Under the pieces are notes generated by a model. The model saw only the letters and a list, made by a program, of their open reading frames with translations. It made no database searches and was not told where the DNA came from. Below are positions 43,630 to 52,998 of a stretch of 64,000 nucleotides of DNA, in pieces. This DNA comes from Treponema sp. (GTDB taxonomy: Bacteria > Spirochaetota > Spirochaetia > Treponematales > Breznakiellaceae): contig WQSF01000003.1 of the NCBI GenBank assembly GCA_009788065.1, forward strand, positions 1-64,000. Direction: 5' to 3'. Positions within the stretch are counted from its first letter, which is position 1, and each line of letters starts with the position of its first letter. Made by a program: the position numbers and the translations under genes.

Positions 43630-46244
43630 TTTTTCCCTCCGTAAATGAATTTCGGTTTTATAACGGTAAGCAGTACCGGCATGGTAGTAAGGCTTACAAT
43701 GGTTGTCGATAACATGCAAAGCGCCGTAAGTAAACCAAACTCCGCGATGATTCTGAACTGGGAGAATGCCAAAACGGCAAATCCTACGCCGACAGACATC
43801 GCTGTAGTGCAAATCGCTCTTCCGCAGGCGATGAAAGTACGCCTAAGCGCGCCTTGCTCGCCGGCTTTATATTCACGTTTATAAAATTCTATAAAGTGAA
43901 TAGCGTCGTCAATACCGATACAAACGGTAAGACTCGCGATAAGCGCGGTTCCAAGATTCAACTTAATACCAAAAACCCCCATAATTAAAAAGTTACATAA
44001 AACTGCAAGAATTAAGGGTATCGCGCTTATAAATCCGGCTAAAAACGACTTGTGGGCGATTGAAACAATGACAAAAATCATAAAAATGGAGATAATAATG
44101 GAGATAATCTGCGAATTCAGAATCAAATCCGTAACCGCAAGTTCCAGCGCCACGCCGCCTGAGATCATTGTACGCAGATTTTTTGGAAAGTTCAAGGCGA
44201 TGTAGTTGTTGATTATATCAAAAACCTTCTGAGTATCACCGCTTCCTGTTGTGCGTAACTGCATCATCATTCTGATGGAAGTAGGTTCAAACGGATCATC
44301 CGAATATTTTTGGTCTTCATTACCGGCAAGCAAAACCAGATAATTGGCGACCAATTTTTGAAGGTCTTCGGGGGTCTGTTTTCCGTAGCGAACGGGGTCT
44401 GACGGGATTTCATAGTACGCCATACCGTCGTAATTTGTAAGGCGTTTTAAACCCGACACAAGCTCGTTGCCGCTTAAATTCGGCGACATCCCCGATGAAA
44501 TGTCTAAAAATTTTATTAAGTCCGCCGTGCTGTACTGGGTCTTGGCAAGAACGGAAGAATTGCCCGCGCTTACTCTGGGCGGAGGCGCAGGTTCGTTAAT
44601 TCCAAAATTGCCGAATCCAAAATCGCCGAATCCGAAATCATCGTTATTGCCGAAACCGCCCGGCTGCGAAACCGAGGTCGGCGGAAGTCCGTCAGGGCTT
44701 TGGTCAACATTGAACACCTGGTTGACGCGTTTAATTATATCTGTAAAACCTATTACTTTTCCTACCTTGGGAACATAATGCGTCAGATAATAAGCGAGAG
44801 AATCAACAGCCGTTAATACATCGGGGTGGAGAAGTTCTTCAGTGGTGTCAGCCTGAATGACAAGGTTTAAATCTTTGGAGCCGCCGAAATATTCGCGTAT
44901 AAAACGGTCCGAACGGCTGATGTCCGTTTCATTTTTAAAGAAATCAACAATTGAATTATCCACGATTATTTTTGAAATACCCCAAATTGAAATTGCGATC
45001 AGCAGAATTGTTGAGAGAAGAACGGTTTTCTTTTTTCTTGCGATGCTGAGAAAAAGATCCGCGATGAAATTGCTGATTTTATCATCTTCTATTTGGCTTT
45101 CGTTTTTTTCCTCCGCTTTTTTGCCGGGACCGCGAAGAAGAAGCATTGAAGGAATAAAAAGCATTGTTAGAACAAAAACGGCGATGACGCCGATGCTTGT
45201 GTAATATCCGAATTCGCTCATCGGAACAATCGGGGTAAAGCAGAAGGAAATAAAACCGGTTACGGTGGTGATTGCCGCAAGGAAAACCGGTTTAAGCATT
45301 TTTCTCATAAGTTCAATTACAATTACGCGGTGTTCTTCGACTGACGGTATTTTTTCGCGGATAGACTGCACATAATGGGTGATAACGTGAATACCGTAGG
45401 CGTGTCCGACGGCGACAAGGATAATCGGCATTATGGTTGTTATTGTCGAAAGTTTTACTCCGAACAACGCCGCAAGCCCAACAGTCCAGATAACCGATAT
45501 TATCGCCGTCGAAAGCGGCAGAATTACGAAAATTAAACGCTTGAAGGAAAAGAAAAGCAGTCCCAATACCACAAGAATCGCCATCGGAAACAGTAAAACA
45601 TTGTCTTTTATAATCGATTCGTTTATTACAGCGTTAATTACCGCCTGCCCCGCGAAATAAACATTCGCGTCGCCTTCAAATATGTTATCCGCTATTTCTC
45701 TGATTTTCGCGAAGGAAGCGGCTACTTCCGGGCTTGTTGAATCCTTGGTAGACACTTCAAGGGTGATGAGAATCTGCGTCGCGCTAAGATCGTCGGATAC
45801 AAGCGAGCCCTTGTATAAATCCCATGACGCGATTTTTCGCCTGAGTTCCGAGATTTCTTCCGGCGTTCCCGAAAAATCATCCGATACCAGGTCTGAAACG
45901 ATTATACTCTCACTGTCGCCTGTAATGTACTGCGTAGACATGAGAGAATTGACTGTTTTAACCAAATTTACATTTTCAGCTTCGAATGAAAATTCGCGGA
46001 TACGCTGTAAAAATTCACTGTCGAAAACAGTCCTGAAAGGGCGCTCCAGCCCTACAAGAATTATTACCTGTCCGCCGAAGGTATCGTCAACATAATCCGA
46101 TATAACCTTAGCTTCGTTATTTTCCGGTAAAAAACGCAGGTTGTTATTGTCCAGTTCAACTCGGGGAAGCTGGATGCCTAAAAACAAGGTGATTGCCGCA
46201 ATAATGCCTACAATTAGAGCAGGCCGCTTAAATATTTTTTCCAT
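43626..46244 (-). CDS. RND/MMPL-type exporter
   Basis: The 872-residue protein has 12 predicted membrane spans in two halves, each preceded by a large extracytoplasmic domain. Markers are RVELDNNNLRFLPENNE, VVGHAYGIHV-like VAVGHAYGIHVITHYV and GIDDAIHFIEFYKREY, the latter containing the transmembrane Asp pair used for proton coupling. An unusual low-complexity stretch rich in Gly, Phe and Asn (DFGFGDFGFGNFGIN, about 535-550) lies in the second periplasmic domain. With the LolA-like and outer-membrane proteins it forms an envelope transport operon. A perfect -10 (TATAAT, minus strand, about 46270) lies about 25 bp before the ATG. The divergent TetR gene is the likely regulator. Confidence 0.88.
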   Translation of the reverse strand: MEKIFKRPALIVGIIAAITLFLGIQLPRVELDNNNLRFLPENNEAKVISDYVDDTFGGQVIILVGLERPFRTVFDSEFLQRIREFSFEAENVNLVKTVNSLMSTQYITGDSESIIVSDLVSDDFSGTPEEISELRRKIASWDLYKGSLVSDDLSATQILITLEVSTKDSTSPEVAASFAKIREIADNIFEGDANVYFAGQAVINAVINESIIKDNVLLFPMAILVVLGLLFFSFKRLIFVILPLSTAIISVIWTVGLAALFGVKLSTITTIMPIILVAVGHAYGIHVITHYVQSIREKIPSVEEHRVIVIELMRKMLKPVFLAAITTVTGFISFCFTPIVPMSEFGYYTSIGVIAVFVLTMLFIPSMLLLRGPGKKAEEKNESQIEDDKISNFIADLFLSIARKKKTVLLSTILLIAISIWGISKIIVDNSIVDFFKNETDISRSDRFIREYFGGSKDLNLVIQADTTEELLHPDVLTAVDSLAYYLTHYVPKVGKVIGFTDIIKRVNQVFNVDQSPDGLPPTSVSQPGGFGNNDDFGFGDFGFGNFGINEPAPPPRVSAGNSSVLAKTQYSTADLIKFLDISSGMSPNLSGNELVSGLKRLTNYDGMAYYEIPSDPVRYGKQTPEDLQKLVANYLVLLAGNEDQKYSDDPFEPTSIRMMMQLRTTGSGDTQKVFDIINNYIALNFPKNLRTMISGGVALELAVTDLILNSQIISIIISIFMIFVIVSIAHKSFLAGFISAIPLILAVLCNFLIMGVFGIKLNLGTALIASLTVCIGIDDAIHFIEFYKREYKAGEQGALRRTFIACGRAICTTAMSVGVGFAVLAFSQFRIIAEFGLLTALCMLSTTIVSLTTMPVLLTVIKPKFIYGGKK

Positions 46245-46322
46245 GCATTGACTCTTTAGTAATATTATACTACATATATGAAGAAATAGAACATATAGTC
46301 CGTTTAAAAGTAGAATGAACTG

Positions 46323-46344
46323 TACAAAACAAGGTGTTTTTGTA
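46323..46344. promoter_or_regulatory. imperfect palindrome, candidate TetR operator
   Basis: TACAAAACA and TGTTTTTGTA face each other around AGG with a one-base bulge, in the 168-bp gap between the divergent RND and TetR genes. Confidence 0.4.
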
Positions 46345-46412
46345 TGATTTAAGGTCTTTTTTTGCGAAAATATAAGATTTTTACAGGTAAAAGGCCGGCA
46401 GGAGCGGTTTTG

Positions 46413-46961
46413 GTGGAGAAAAAGGAAAATCGAAAGGTTCGTATGACAAGGATGGTCCTGCAGGACAGTCTTGTCGAATTAATGAAAACCAAACCTATTT
46501 TAAGCATTACAATCAAGGATATTTGCTCGCTTGCGGATATCAGCCGTTCGACTTTTTACGCTCATTACAAGGATCAATACGATTTACTGCGCCAGATTGA
46601 AAAAGAGACATTTTCTTATTTTGAAAATATGCTTAATATGTACGGAGACAGGCAGAACAAGAAAGAAATAGCTCAAATGATCGAAGAAATGCTGACATAT
46701 ATTGCAAATAACAGTAATTCGATTCAGGTTCTGTTAAGCGAAAACGGCGATTTGGACTTTCAGAAGAAAATATTTCAGCACTTTACTAATCATAAACAGG
46801 TAACAAAATATTTTTCGGAAGAGAGCAAGGAAAACGAGATATATTATTCCATTTTTCTGATACACGGCGCGATCGGGCTTGTTCAGCACTGGTTAAAAAA
46901 CGGAATGTCCATGTCCGTTCCCCAGCTTGCAAAAATGCTTATTAAATGGGTTGTTTTATGA
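46413..46961 (+). CDS. TetR-family regulator
   Basis: The N-terminal helix-turn-helix is clear: SITIKDICSLADISRSTFYAHYKDQYDLLRQIEKE. The C-terminal domain resembles TetR_C_8-type members (FLIHGAIGLVQHWLKNGM). The start is set at GTG 46413, eight bases after AGGAG; TTG 46410 and 46362 are in frame. Its stop overlaps the ATG of the H2-sensor-like kinase (ATGA), so the two are made together. Likely targets are the divergent RND operon and itself. Confidence 0.85.
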   Translation: MEKKENRKVRMTRMVLQDSLVELMKTKPILSITIKDICSLADISRSTFYAHYKDQYDLLRQIEKETFSYFENMLNMYGDRQNKKEIAQMIEEMLTYIANNSNSIQVLLSENGDLDFQKKIFQHFTNHKQVTKYFSEESKENEIYYSIFLIHGAIGLVQHWLKNGMSMSVPQLAKMLIKWVVL

Positions 46962-49918
46962 GTATTATTAATTCCAAGAACGATCTCTGCACCGGTTGTA
47001 ACAGATGTGTCCGCGAATGTCCTATGGAAACAACCAACATAACCTATCAGGACGAAAACGGAAACATTAAAGTAAAAATAGATCAGGACAAGTGCATTGT
47101 CTGCGGCAGATGCATTTCTGCGTGTAAACACGAGGCAAGATATTATGTTGACGATATCGAAAGATTTTTTAATGATTTAAAAAACGGAGTTCCGATTTCG
47201 CTGATTACAGCTCCGTCGATAAGAACAAATATTCCCCATTACAAAAAGCTTTTTAAATATTTAAAAAATCTCGGCGTAAGGATAATTTACGATGTGTCTT
47301 TAGGCGCGGATATTTGTATCTGGGCTCATGTTAAATATTTTAAGGAACACGGCGTAACGCCTGTAATTACACAGCCGTGCCCCGCGATCGTTTCTTATTG
47401 TGAAATGTACCGGCATGATTTACTGCCGTATCTTTCCGCCGTACACAGTCCTGTCTCGTGCATTTCAATATATATGAAAAAATACAAAGGCATAACAGAC
47501 TCTATCGCGCTTCTTTCGCCGTGTATGGCAAAAACAGGAGAAATAAGGGAAACGGGGTTTGCCGATTACAACATCACATTTGAATACCTTCACAGGTATC
47601 TTGAGGGAAACCATATTACGCTCCCCGATGAAGAAGCGCAGTTTGACAACGATGAAAGCGGTTTAGGCTCAATGTTTCCGATGCCGGGCGGTTTAAAAGA
47701 AAATATTGAATATTTTCTGGGGAAGGAGCTTCATATTACAAAGGCGGAAGGATTTTCCGTTTATAATAAATTGGATACATACTCAAAAACCCCCAAAAAA
47801 TTTCTCCCGGATATTTACGATGTTTTAAACTGCGAAGAAGGCTGTAATATCGGGTCTGCTTACTCATCGGACAGAAATGTTTTTGAGATTGATAAAATAA
47901 TGAGCGACAAGCGAAGAAGGGTGACGCAGGAACAAAAGAAAGAACATTATGACAATATGTATAAGATGTATCAGGACACTCTCAAACTTGATGATTTTAT
48001 AAGAGAGTACAAACCAAAGACAAACATTTTACCCAGGATAGATGACGAAGATATAAAAGCCGCTTTTGAGCGTCTTGGTAAAAATGACTACACAAAGCAG
48101 AACATAGACTGCGGTTCCTGCGGAAGCTATACATGCCGCGATATGGCAAGAAAAATCGCCCTTAATGTAAATATTCCGGTTAACTGTATTTTTAAAACAA
48201 TGGATGATGTCAAGTTTGAACGTGACGAAAATATCCGTAACCACAAACGTGAAAAAGATTTGTATTTTATTCAGGAAAGAAACGAACTTCAGCTTACAAT
48301 GTTAAACGCTGTAGTAAAAGCCACAAAAATAGGTTTATGGGATGTAACAATAATAAATAACGATCCCATGAATCCGGGAAATGTTTTTTCATGGTCGGAT
48401 GAGTTCAGGTTCATGCTTGGATATTCAAATATATACGATTTCCCGAACACATTTGATAGCTGGAACGATAAGCTCCATCCTGATGAAAGGGCGGACGCTC
48501 ATCAGGCTATTTACAATCATTTAAGCGACCCTGAGGGAAAAACACCTTATGATGTGGAATACCGCCTTCTTCACAAGAACGGTGAATATCTTTATTTTCG
48601 CGCGTGCGGCGAATCAATCCGTGACAAGTATGGAAACGCAATACGCATCGCCGGCGCCATAATGGATATAACAGAATCAAAAAAGATTTTATTAAATACC
48701 GAGAAACAACGGAATGAAGCCGAAGAGGCAAGTAAGGCAAAAACCATTTTCCTCAGTAATATGAGCCATGAAATACGAACGCCGTTAAACGCCATTATCG
48801 GGATGACCACAATCGGTAAAATCGCGTCAGATATTGGCAAAAAAGACAACGCATTTTTTAAAATTGAAGGAGCGTCAAAGCATCTTTTAGGCGTAATTAA
48901 TGATATTTTAGACATGTCAAAAATAGAGGCAAATAAACTGGAACTTTCGCCTGTCAGTTTTATATATGACGAATTACTGCAAAAAGTGGCGGACATTGTA
49001 ACTCTGCGTATAGATGAAAAACAGCTTGTATTTATCATGAACACCGATGAAAATGTTCCAAATGTTCTTATTGGAGACGATCAAAGGCTTACGCAGGTTA
49101 TTACAAACCTCCTGTCAAATGCTGTAAAATTTACACCTAACGAAGGTTCGATTCAGCTTGACACACGTCTTTTATCGGAAACAAACGGAATGTGCCGCAT
49201 TGAAATAAGCGTGTCGGATACCGGAATAGGCATAAAGGAAGAGCAAAAATCCCGCTTGTTTGAATCATTTGAACAGGCGGATGCAGGAACTTCGCGTAAC
49301 TTCGGCGGTACGGGGCTTGGTCTTACAATTTCCAAAAGAATAATAGAGCTTATGGACGGTAATATTTCCGTAGAATCACAGCCGGGAAAGGGATCAAAAT
49401 TTATTCTGAATGTTTTATTAAAACGCGGCGAAGATACGGGAAACAGCAGGCAGGATGATGTAGAAACCAGCGGCGATTATACGGATGCTTTTATCGGTAA
49501 AACAATTCTCCTGGCAGAAGACGTGGAAATTAACCGCGAGATAGTAATAATGCTGCTTGAACCGACAAAACTTGCGGTTGAATGCGCCGAAAACGGAGCG
49601 GTTGCGGTAAAAATGTTTACAGAAGCGCCGTATAAATACGATTTAATATTTATGGACATCCAAATGCCCGAGATGGACGGATATCAGGCGACTGTAAAAA
49701 TCAGGGAATACGAGAATAATCTTATCGAAACCAATGCCTCGAGTTTAACCTTCGGCGAAACCAGAAGGGATTTGAGCAAGCAAATCCCGATTGTGGCGAT
49801 GACTGCCAATGTTTTCCGCGAAGATGTTGACAGGTGTTTCGCCGCCGGTATGAACGGACACATCAGAAAACCCATCGACATTGATGAATTGATCGGATTG
49901 TTAAGAAAGTATTTATAA
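46958..49918 (+). CDS. [FeFe]-hydrogenase-like sensor hybrid histidine kinase
   Basis: The 986-residue protein combines, in order: two 4Fe-4S ferredoxin motifs (Cys11, 14, 17, 21 and Cys46, 49, 52, 56), an [FeFe]-hydrogenase H-domain, a four-Cys Fe-S domain (Cys385, 388, 393, 410), a PAS domain (about 445-575), a histidine kinase (His604, DTGIGI 754-759, GGTGLGL 783-789) and a receiver (Asp900). The H-cluster ligands are all present: Cys141, Cys189, Cys292 and Cys296. The proton-relay cysteine of catalytic enzymes is Pro140 here, as in sensory types. It probably senses H2 or redox state. The ATG overlaps the TetR stop. Confidence 0.88.
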   Translation: MSIINSKNDLCTGCNRCVRECPMETTNITYQDENGNIKVKIDQDKCIVCGRCISACKHEARYYVDDIERFFNDLKNGVPISLITAPSIRTNIPHYKKLFKYLKNLGVRIIYDVSLGADICIWAHVKYFKEHGVTPVITQPCPAIVSYCEMYRHDLLPYLSAVHSPVSCISIYMKKYKGITDSIALLSPCMAKTGEIRETGFADYNITFEYLHRYLEGNHITLPDEEAQFDNDESGLGSMFPMPGGLKENIEYFLGKELHITKAEGFSVYNKLDTYSKTPKKFLPDIYDVLNCEEGCNIGSAYSSDRNVFEIDKIMSDKRRRVTQEQKKEHYDNMYKMYQDTLKLDDFIREYKPKTNILPRIDDEDIKAAFERLGKNDYTKQNIDCGSCGSYTCRDMARKIALNVNIPVNCIFKTMDDVKFERDENIRNHKREKDLYFIQERNELQLTMLNAVVKATKIGLWDVTIINNDPMNPGNVFSWSDEFRFMLGYSNIYDFPNTFDSWNDKLHPDERADAHQAIYNHLSDPEGKTPYDVEYRLLHKNGEYLYFRACGESIRDKYGNAIRIAGAIMDITESKKILLNTEKQRNEAEEASKAKTIFLSNMSHEIRTPLNAIIGMTTIGKIASDIGKKDNAFFKIEGASKHLLGVINDILDMSKIEANKLELSPVSFIYDELLQKVADIVTLRIDEKQLVFIMNTDENVPNVLIGDDQRLTQVITNLLSNAVKFTPNEGSIQLDTRLLSETNGMCRIEISVSDTGIGIKEEQKSRLFESFEQADAGTSRNFGGTGLGLTISKRIIELMDGNISVESQPGKGSKFILNVLLKRGEDTGNSRQDDVETSGDYTDAFIGKTILLAEDVEINREIVIMLLEPTKLAVECAENGAVAVKMFTEAPYKYDLIFMDIQMPEMDGYQATVKIREYENNLIETNASSLTFGETRRDLSKQIPIVAMTANVFREDVDRCFAAGMNGHIRKPIDIDELIGLLRKYL

Positions 49919-49932
49919 AAGTTTTCTTATAA

Positions 49933-50589
49933 TCAACTGTTATAAATTAAAAGGCTTTTTTCAACCTGGCACATGGGGCATTTGTAGTCGTTCGGAAGAC
50001 TGTCAAACTCTTCCTTGGTCATTTTATGCTCGTAACCGCATATACTGCATTTGAAAAAACCGCCTGATGACTGCGGCTGCTGAATTTCTTCAACATAAGT
50101 TGATGCTGTCTTTGGCGCTTTGCCTTTTATCACCTTATGATAATAATCATAAGTCATCGGCTTTTCGCCGGACAGGTTTTGAGCTTCCTGCACTTCGCCG
50201 ATAAAAATTGTATGCGTGAAATTTTCGAAAAACTCTATAACCTTGCATTGAAGAACGGCTGTTACGCCTTCCTTTACATAAGGAACACCTGACTTTGTTA
50301 AACCCGAAGAGATACCGGAAAATTTATCCTTGTCCTTACTGCAAGAAAATCCGAATGTTCCGATTATGCTTTCTTTGACGCTTTCCGATAAAACTGAAAC
50401 AGAAAACATGCTTGTTTTTTTTATGCACGCATTTGTATAATTTTCTTTATTGACACAAACCGTTACAGTAACAGGTTTCGACGTGGACTGAGAAACGGTT
50501 GTTACAACACATCCCGCGTTTCGCTCGCCGTCTTTAACGCCGATTATATATACCCCGTATGATAATTTGAATAAAGCTGAAATATCCAT
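49933..50589 (-). CDS. flavin reductase-like protein with C-terminal rubredoxin
   Basis: Residues 1-160 are an FMN-binding flavin-reductase-like split barrel (MDISALFKLSYGVYIIGV, GCVVTTVSQ). Residues 180-218 are a rubredoxin: FKCSICGYEH, then YKCPMCQVEK (two CxxC pairs). Such high-molecular-weight rubredoxins reduce flavodiiron proteins and help anaerobes detoxify O2 or NO. The start at 50589 follows a GGAGGGG Shine-Dalgarno; a frame to 50640 runs into the promoter. It is convergent with the sensor kinase. Confidence 0.9.
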   Translation of the reverse strand: MDISALFKLSYGVYIIGVKDGERNAGCVVTTVSQSTSKPVTVTVCVNKENYTNACIKKTSMFSVSVLSESVKESIIGTFGFSCSKDKDKFSGISSGLTKSGVPYVKEGVTAVLQCKVIEFFENFTHTIFIGEVQEAQNLSGEKPMTYDYYHKVIKGKAPKTASTYVEEIQQPQSSGGFFKCSICGYEHKMTKEEFDSLPNDYKCPMCQVEKSLLIYNS

Positions 50590-50610
50590 TAAAGACCCCT
50601 CCTGAAGGTA

Positions 50611-50640
50611 AATATATCTTATAGATATATGATTTGTCAA
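50611..50640 (-). promoter_or_regulatory. promoter with palindrome for the flavin reductase/rubredoxin gene
   Basis: On the minus strand TTGACA (50635-50640), an 18-base spacer and TATATT (50611-50616) form a strong promoter. A perfect inverted repeat, ATATATCT and AGATATAT around TAT (50612-50630), overlaps the -10 and spacer, where a repressor would block polymerase. Confidence 0.65.
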
Positions 50641-50663
50641 TGAATTATTTTTTTAAAAAAGTA

Positions 50664-50690
50664 TTGACAGATAATTTAAAATATTATACA
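50664..50690 (+). promoter_or_regulatory. promoter of the ArsR/P-ATPase operon
   Basis: A perfect TTGACA (50664-50669) is followed by a -10 such as TATACA (50685-50690, 15-base spacer) or TACATT (50687-50692, 17-base spacer). The operator lies just downstream. Confidence 0.55.
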
Positions 50691-50695
50691 TTTGT

Positions 50696-50721
50696 TATAG
50701 TTGAACAGTTATTCAACTATA
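50696..50721. promoter_or_regulatory. ArsR/SmtB-type operator
   Basis: TATAGTTGAA (50696-50705) and TTCAACTATA (50712-50721) form a perfect 10-bp inverted repeat around six bases. The core TGAAC...TTCA matches known SmtB/ZiaR-type zinc-sensor operators. It overlaps the transcription start and abuts the AGGAG Shine-Dalgarno. Confidence 0.75.
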
Positions 50722-50731
50722 GGAGCAAAAA

Positions 50732-51088
50732 ATGAAGAAAAACGCGCCTGTCTGCGACTGCGACGTTATTCACGCGGATACGGTTAAAAAAATCCGGGCG
50801 TTAATGCCGGATGAGGAAGATTTTTACGAATTGGCTGATTTATACAAGATGTTTTCTGACAGCACAAGGGTGCGTATTTTATGGGCTCTCTCATGCGGTG
50901 AAATGTGCGTTTGCGATCTGGCGGTTTTACTGGGAATGTCAAAATCCGCCATTTCCCACCAATTAAAATTACTTCGTCTCACAAACCTTGTTAAATACGA
51001 TAAGCAGGGAAAGATTGTTTTTTATTCGCTGGCTGACAGTCATGTAAAGGACATTTTAAAGAAAGGTTTTGAGCACGTTAAGGAGTAA
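50732..51088 (+). CDS. ArsR/SmtB-family metal-sensing repressor
   Basis: The 118-residue winged-helix protein carries both known metal sites. For the alpha-3N-type site there are Cys8 and Cys10 at the N-terminus and Cys59/Cys61 in EMCVCDL (with Cys55 nearby). For the alpha-5 site it has Asp102, His104, His115 and Glu118, exactly D-x-H-x10-H-x2-E. It should thus sense Zn(II) and/or Cd/Pb. HTH: MSKSAISHQLKLLRLTNLVKY. It is followed after 5 bp by the P-type ATPase it presumably controls through the adjacent palindrome. Confidence 0.9.
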   Translation: MKKNAPVCDCDVIHADTVKKIRALMPDEEDFYELADLYKMFSDSTRVRILWALSCGEMCVCDLAVLLGMSKSAISHQLKLLRLTNLVKYDKQGKIVFYSLADSHVKDILKKGFEHVKE

Positions 51089-51093
51089 ATATT

Positions 51094-52959
51094 ATGAAAT
51101 TCAATTTGTTAAGAATAATTGCAGGAGCGGCAGTTTATGCCGCAGGATTCATACTCAATTTGACTATTCAAAACGAATATATACCGTTCTTAATATTCAC
51201 GACGGCGTATATCATTTTAGGCGTTGATATCGTGTTTAAAGCCTTAAAAAATCTTGTTAAAGGACGGGTTTTTGATGAAAATTTTCTGATGGCTCTTGCG
51301 ACAATCGGCGCTTTTGCGATCGGAGAAACGCCTGAGGCTGTTGGTGTTATGCTGTTTTACCAGATAGGCGAGTATTTTCAGGAATTGGCGGTTGAAAAAT
51401 CAAAAAAATCAATCACCGATTTAATGGATATAAGACCTGATTACGCGAATATTTTAACCGATGACGGTATTTTAAAAGCGGCGCCTGATACTGTAAAAAT
51501 CGGTGATTTAATAATTGTTAAACCCGGCGAAAAAATTCCTCTTGACGGCATAGTAATAAAAGGCTCCTCGATGCTGGACACTTCGGCTTTAACAGGCGAA
51601 TCCGTTCCAAGGAGCGTGAATGTTTCAGGCGAAGTACTGTCGGGATGTATTAACCAGAGCGGAATGTTAACGGTAAAAGTGACAAAACTGTTCGGTGAAT
51701 CCACCGTTTCAAATATAATAAATCTTGTCGAAAACGCTTCAAGCAAGAAGGCGAAAACAGAAAATTTTATTACAAGGTTCGCGCGTATTTATACTCCCGT
51801 TGTAGTAATCCTTGCCGCGCTTCTCGCGTTTTTACCGCCTTTAATTTTTGGAATGGAATGGAGGGTGTGGATACATAGAGCCCTTGTCTTTCTTGTAATT
51901 TCCTGCCCCTGCGCTCTTGTTTTATCGATTCCGATGGGCTTTTTCGCAGGTGTCGGCAAAGCGGCGAAGAACGGTATTCTTGTGAAGGGCGGCAATTACC
52001 TCGAAGCGTTCAGCAGGCTTGAAACCGTAGTGTTTGATAAAACCGGCACTCTTACGCGAGGTGTTTTTAAAGTTACTTCAATTCAAAATAAAAACGGTTT
52101 TGGCGAAGAGGAGCTTCTGGAACTGGCGGCGAACGCGGAATGTTTTTCAAATCACCCGATTGCGTTATCTGTAAGAAATGAGTTTAAAGGTATTATAAAT
52201 AAAGACAATTTAAGCGGATACTCGGAAATCGCTGGTTTCGGAGTAAGCGTTATTTATAACGGCAAACCTGTTTTAGCCGGTAATAAAAATTTAATGGCTG
52301 ATAACGGAATTGATTTTGAAGAATCTGACAGCTCAGGAACAAAGGTGTACGTCGCGTCAGGCGGCGTTTTTGCGGGATGCATTGTAATCTCGGATGAAAT
52401 AAAACCCGATAGTTTCACAGTCGCGCGGGAATTAAAAAAGAGGGGAGTGTCTAAAATATTAATGCTGACGGGAGACAATCCTCAGATCGCAAATATTATT
52501 GCGCAAAAGCTGTCTCTTGACGGTGTATACGCAGGGCTTCTTCCTCAGGAAAAAGTTGAGATTGTAGAAAAGCTGAATCTTAAAAATATAAATGTTAAAA
52601 ACGCGGGAAAACTTGCCTTTGTCGGAGACGGGATAAATGACGCGCCTGTGCTTGCGATGGCTGATATCGGCGTTGCCATGGGCGCTATGGGCTCTGATGC
52701 CGCGATTGAAGCCGCCGATGTTGTGCTTATGACAGACGAGCCGTTAAAATTGACGCAGGCCATAGATATATCAAAATTTACAGGAATGATAGTCAGGCAG
52801 AACATTGTTTTTACGCTGGCGGTTAAAATCGCTTTCCTTGCGCTTGGCGCTTTTGGTATAGCCTCAATGTGGGAAGCCGTTTTTGCGGATGTAGGCGTTT
52901 CTCTTTTGGCGGTTCTTAATTCCATGAGGATAATGAGGTTTAACTTGTCAAACAGATAG
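51094..52959 (+). CDS. P1B-type Zn/Cd/Pb-exporting ATPase
   Basis: The 621-residue protein has the P1B-ATPase landmarks: CPC in the membrane site (271-273, ISCPCALVLSIP), the phosphorylated Asp315 in DKTGTLT, TGES (167-170) and GDGINDAP (about 511-518). No N-terminal heavy-metal-binding domain is present (the protein starts directly with a membrane span), as in short ZntA/CadA relatives. It exports Zn2+, Cd2+ or Pb2+ from the cytoplasm. Cotranscribed with the ArsR gene. Confidence 0.93.
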   Translation: MKFNLLRIIAGAAVYAAGFILNLTIQNEYIPFLIFTTAYIILGVDIVFKALKNLVKGRVFDENFLMALATIGAFAIGETPEAVGVMLFYQIGEYFQELAVEKSKKSITDLMDIRPDYANILTDDGILKAAPDTVKIGDLIIVKPGEKIPLDGIVIKGSSMLDTSALTGESVPRSVNVSGEVLSGCINQSGMLTVKVTKLFGESTVSNIINLVENASSKKAKTENFITRFARIYTPVVVILAALLAFLPPLIFGMEWRVWIHRALVFLVISCPCALVLSIPMGFFAGVGKAAKNGILVKGGNYLEAFSRLETVVFDKTGTLTRGVFKVTSIQNKNGFGEEELLELAANAECFSNHPIALSVRNEFKGIINKDNLSGYSEIAGFGVSVIYNGKPVLAGNKNLMADNGIDFEESDSSGTKVYVASGGVFAGCIVISDEIKPDSFTVARELKKRGVSKILMLTGDNPQIANIIAQKLSLDGVYAGLLPQEKVEIVEKLNLKNINVKNAGKLAFVGDGINDAPVLAMADIGVAMGAMGSDAAIEAADVVLMTDEPLKLTQAIDISKFTGMIVRQNIVFTLAVKIAFLALGAFGIASMWEAVFADVGVSLLAVLNSMRIMRFNLSNR

Positions 52960-52998
52960 AAACATTTCATACTAAAAAAGGAAAAGGAGTTTTTATAA

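Noticed and set aside
43630-43812. Longer N-terminus of the LolA-like protein
   Set aside because: It would overlap the RND gene by 186 bp, has no signal peptide and lacks family similarity, while the ATG at 43629 has GGAGG and a normal signal peptide.
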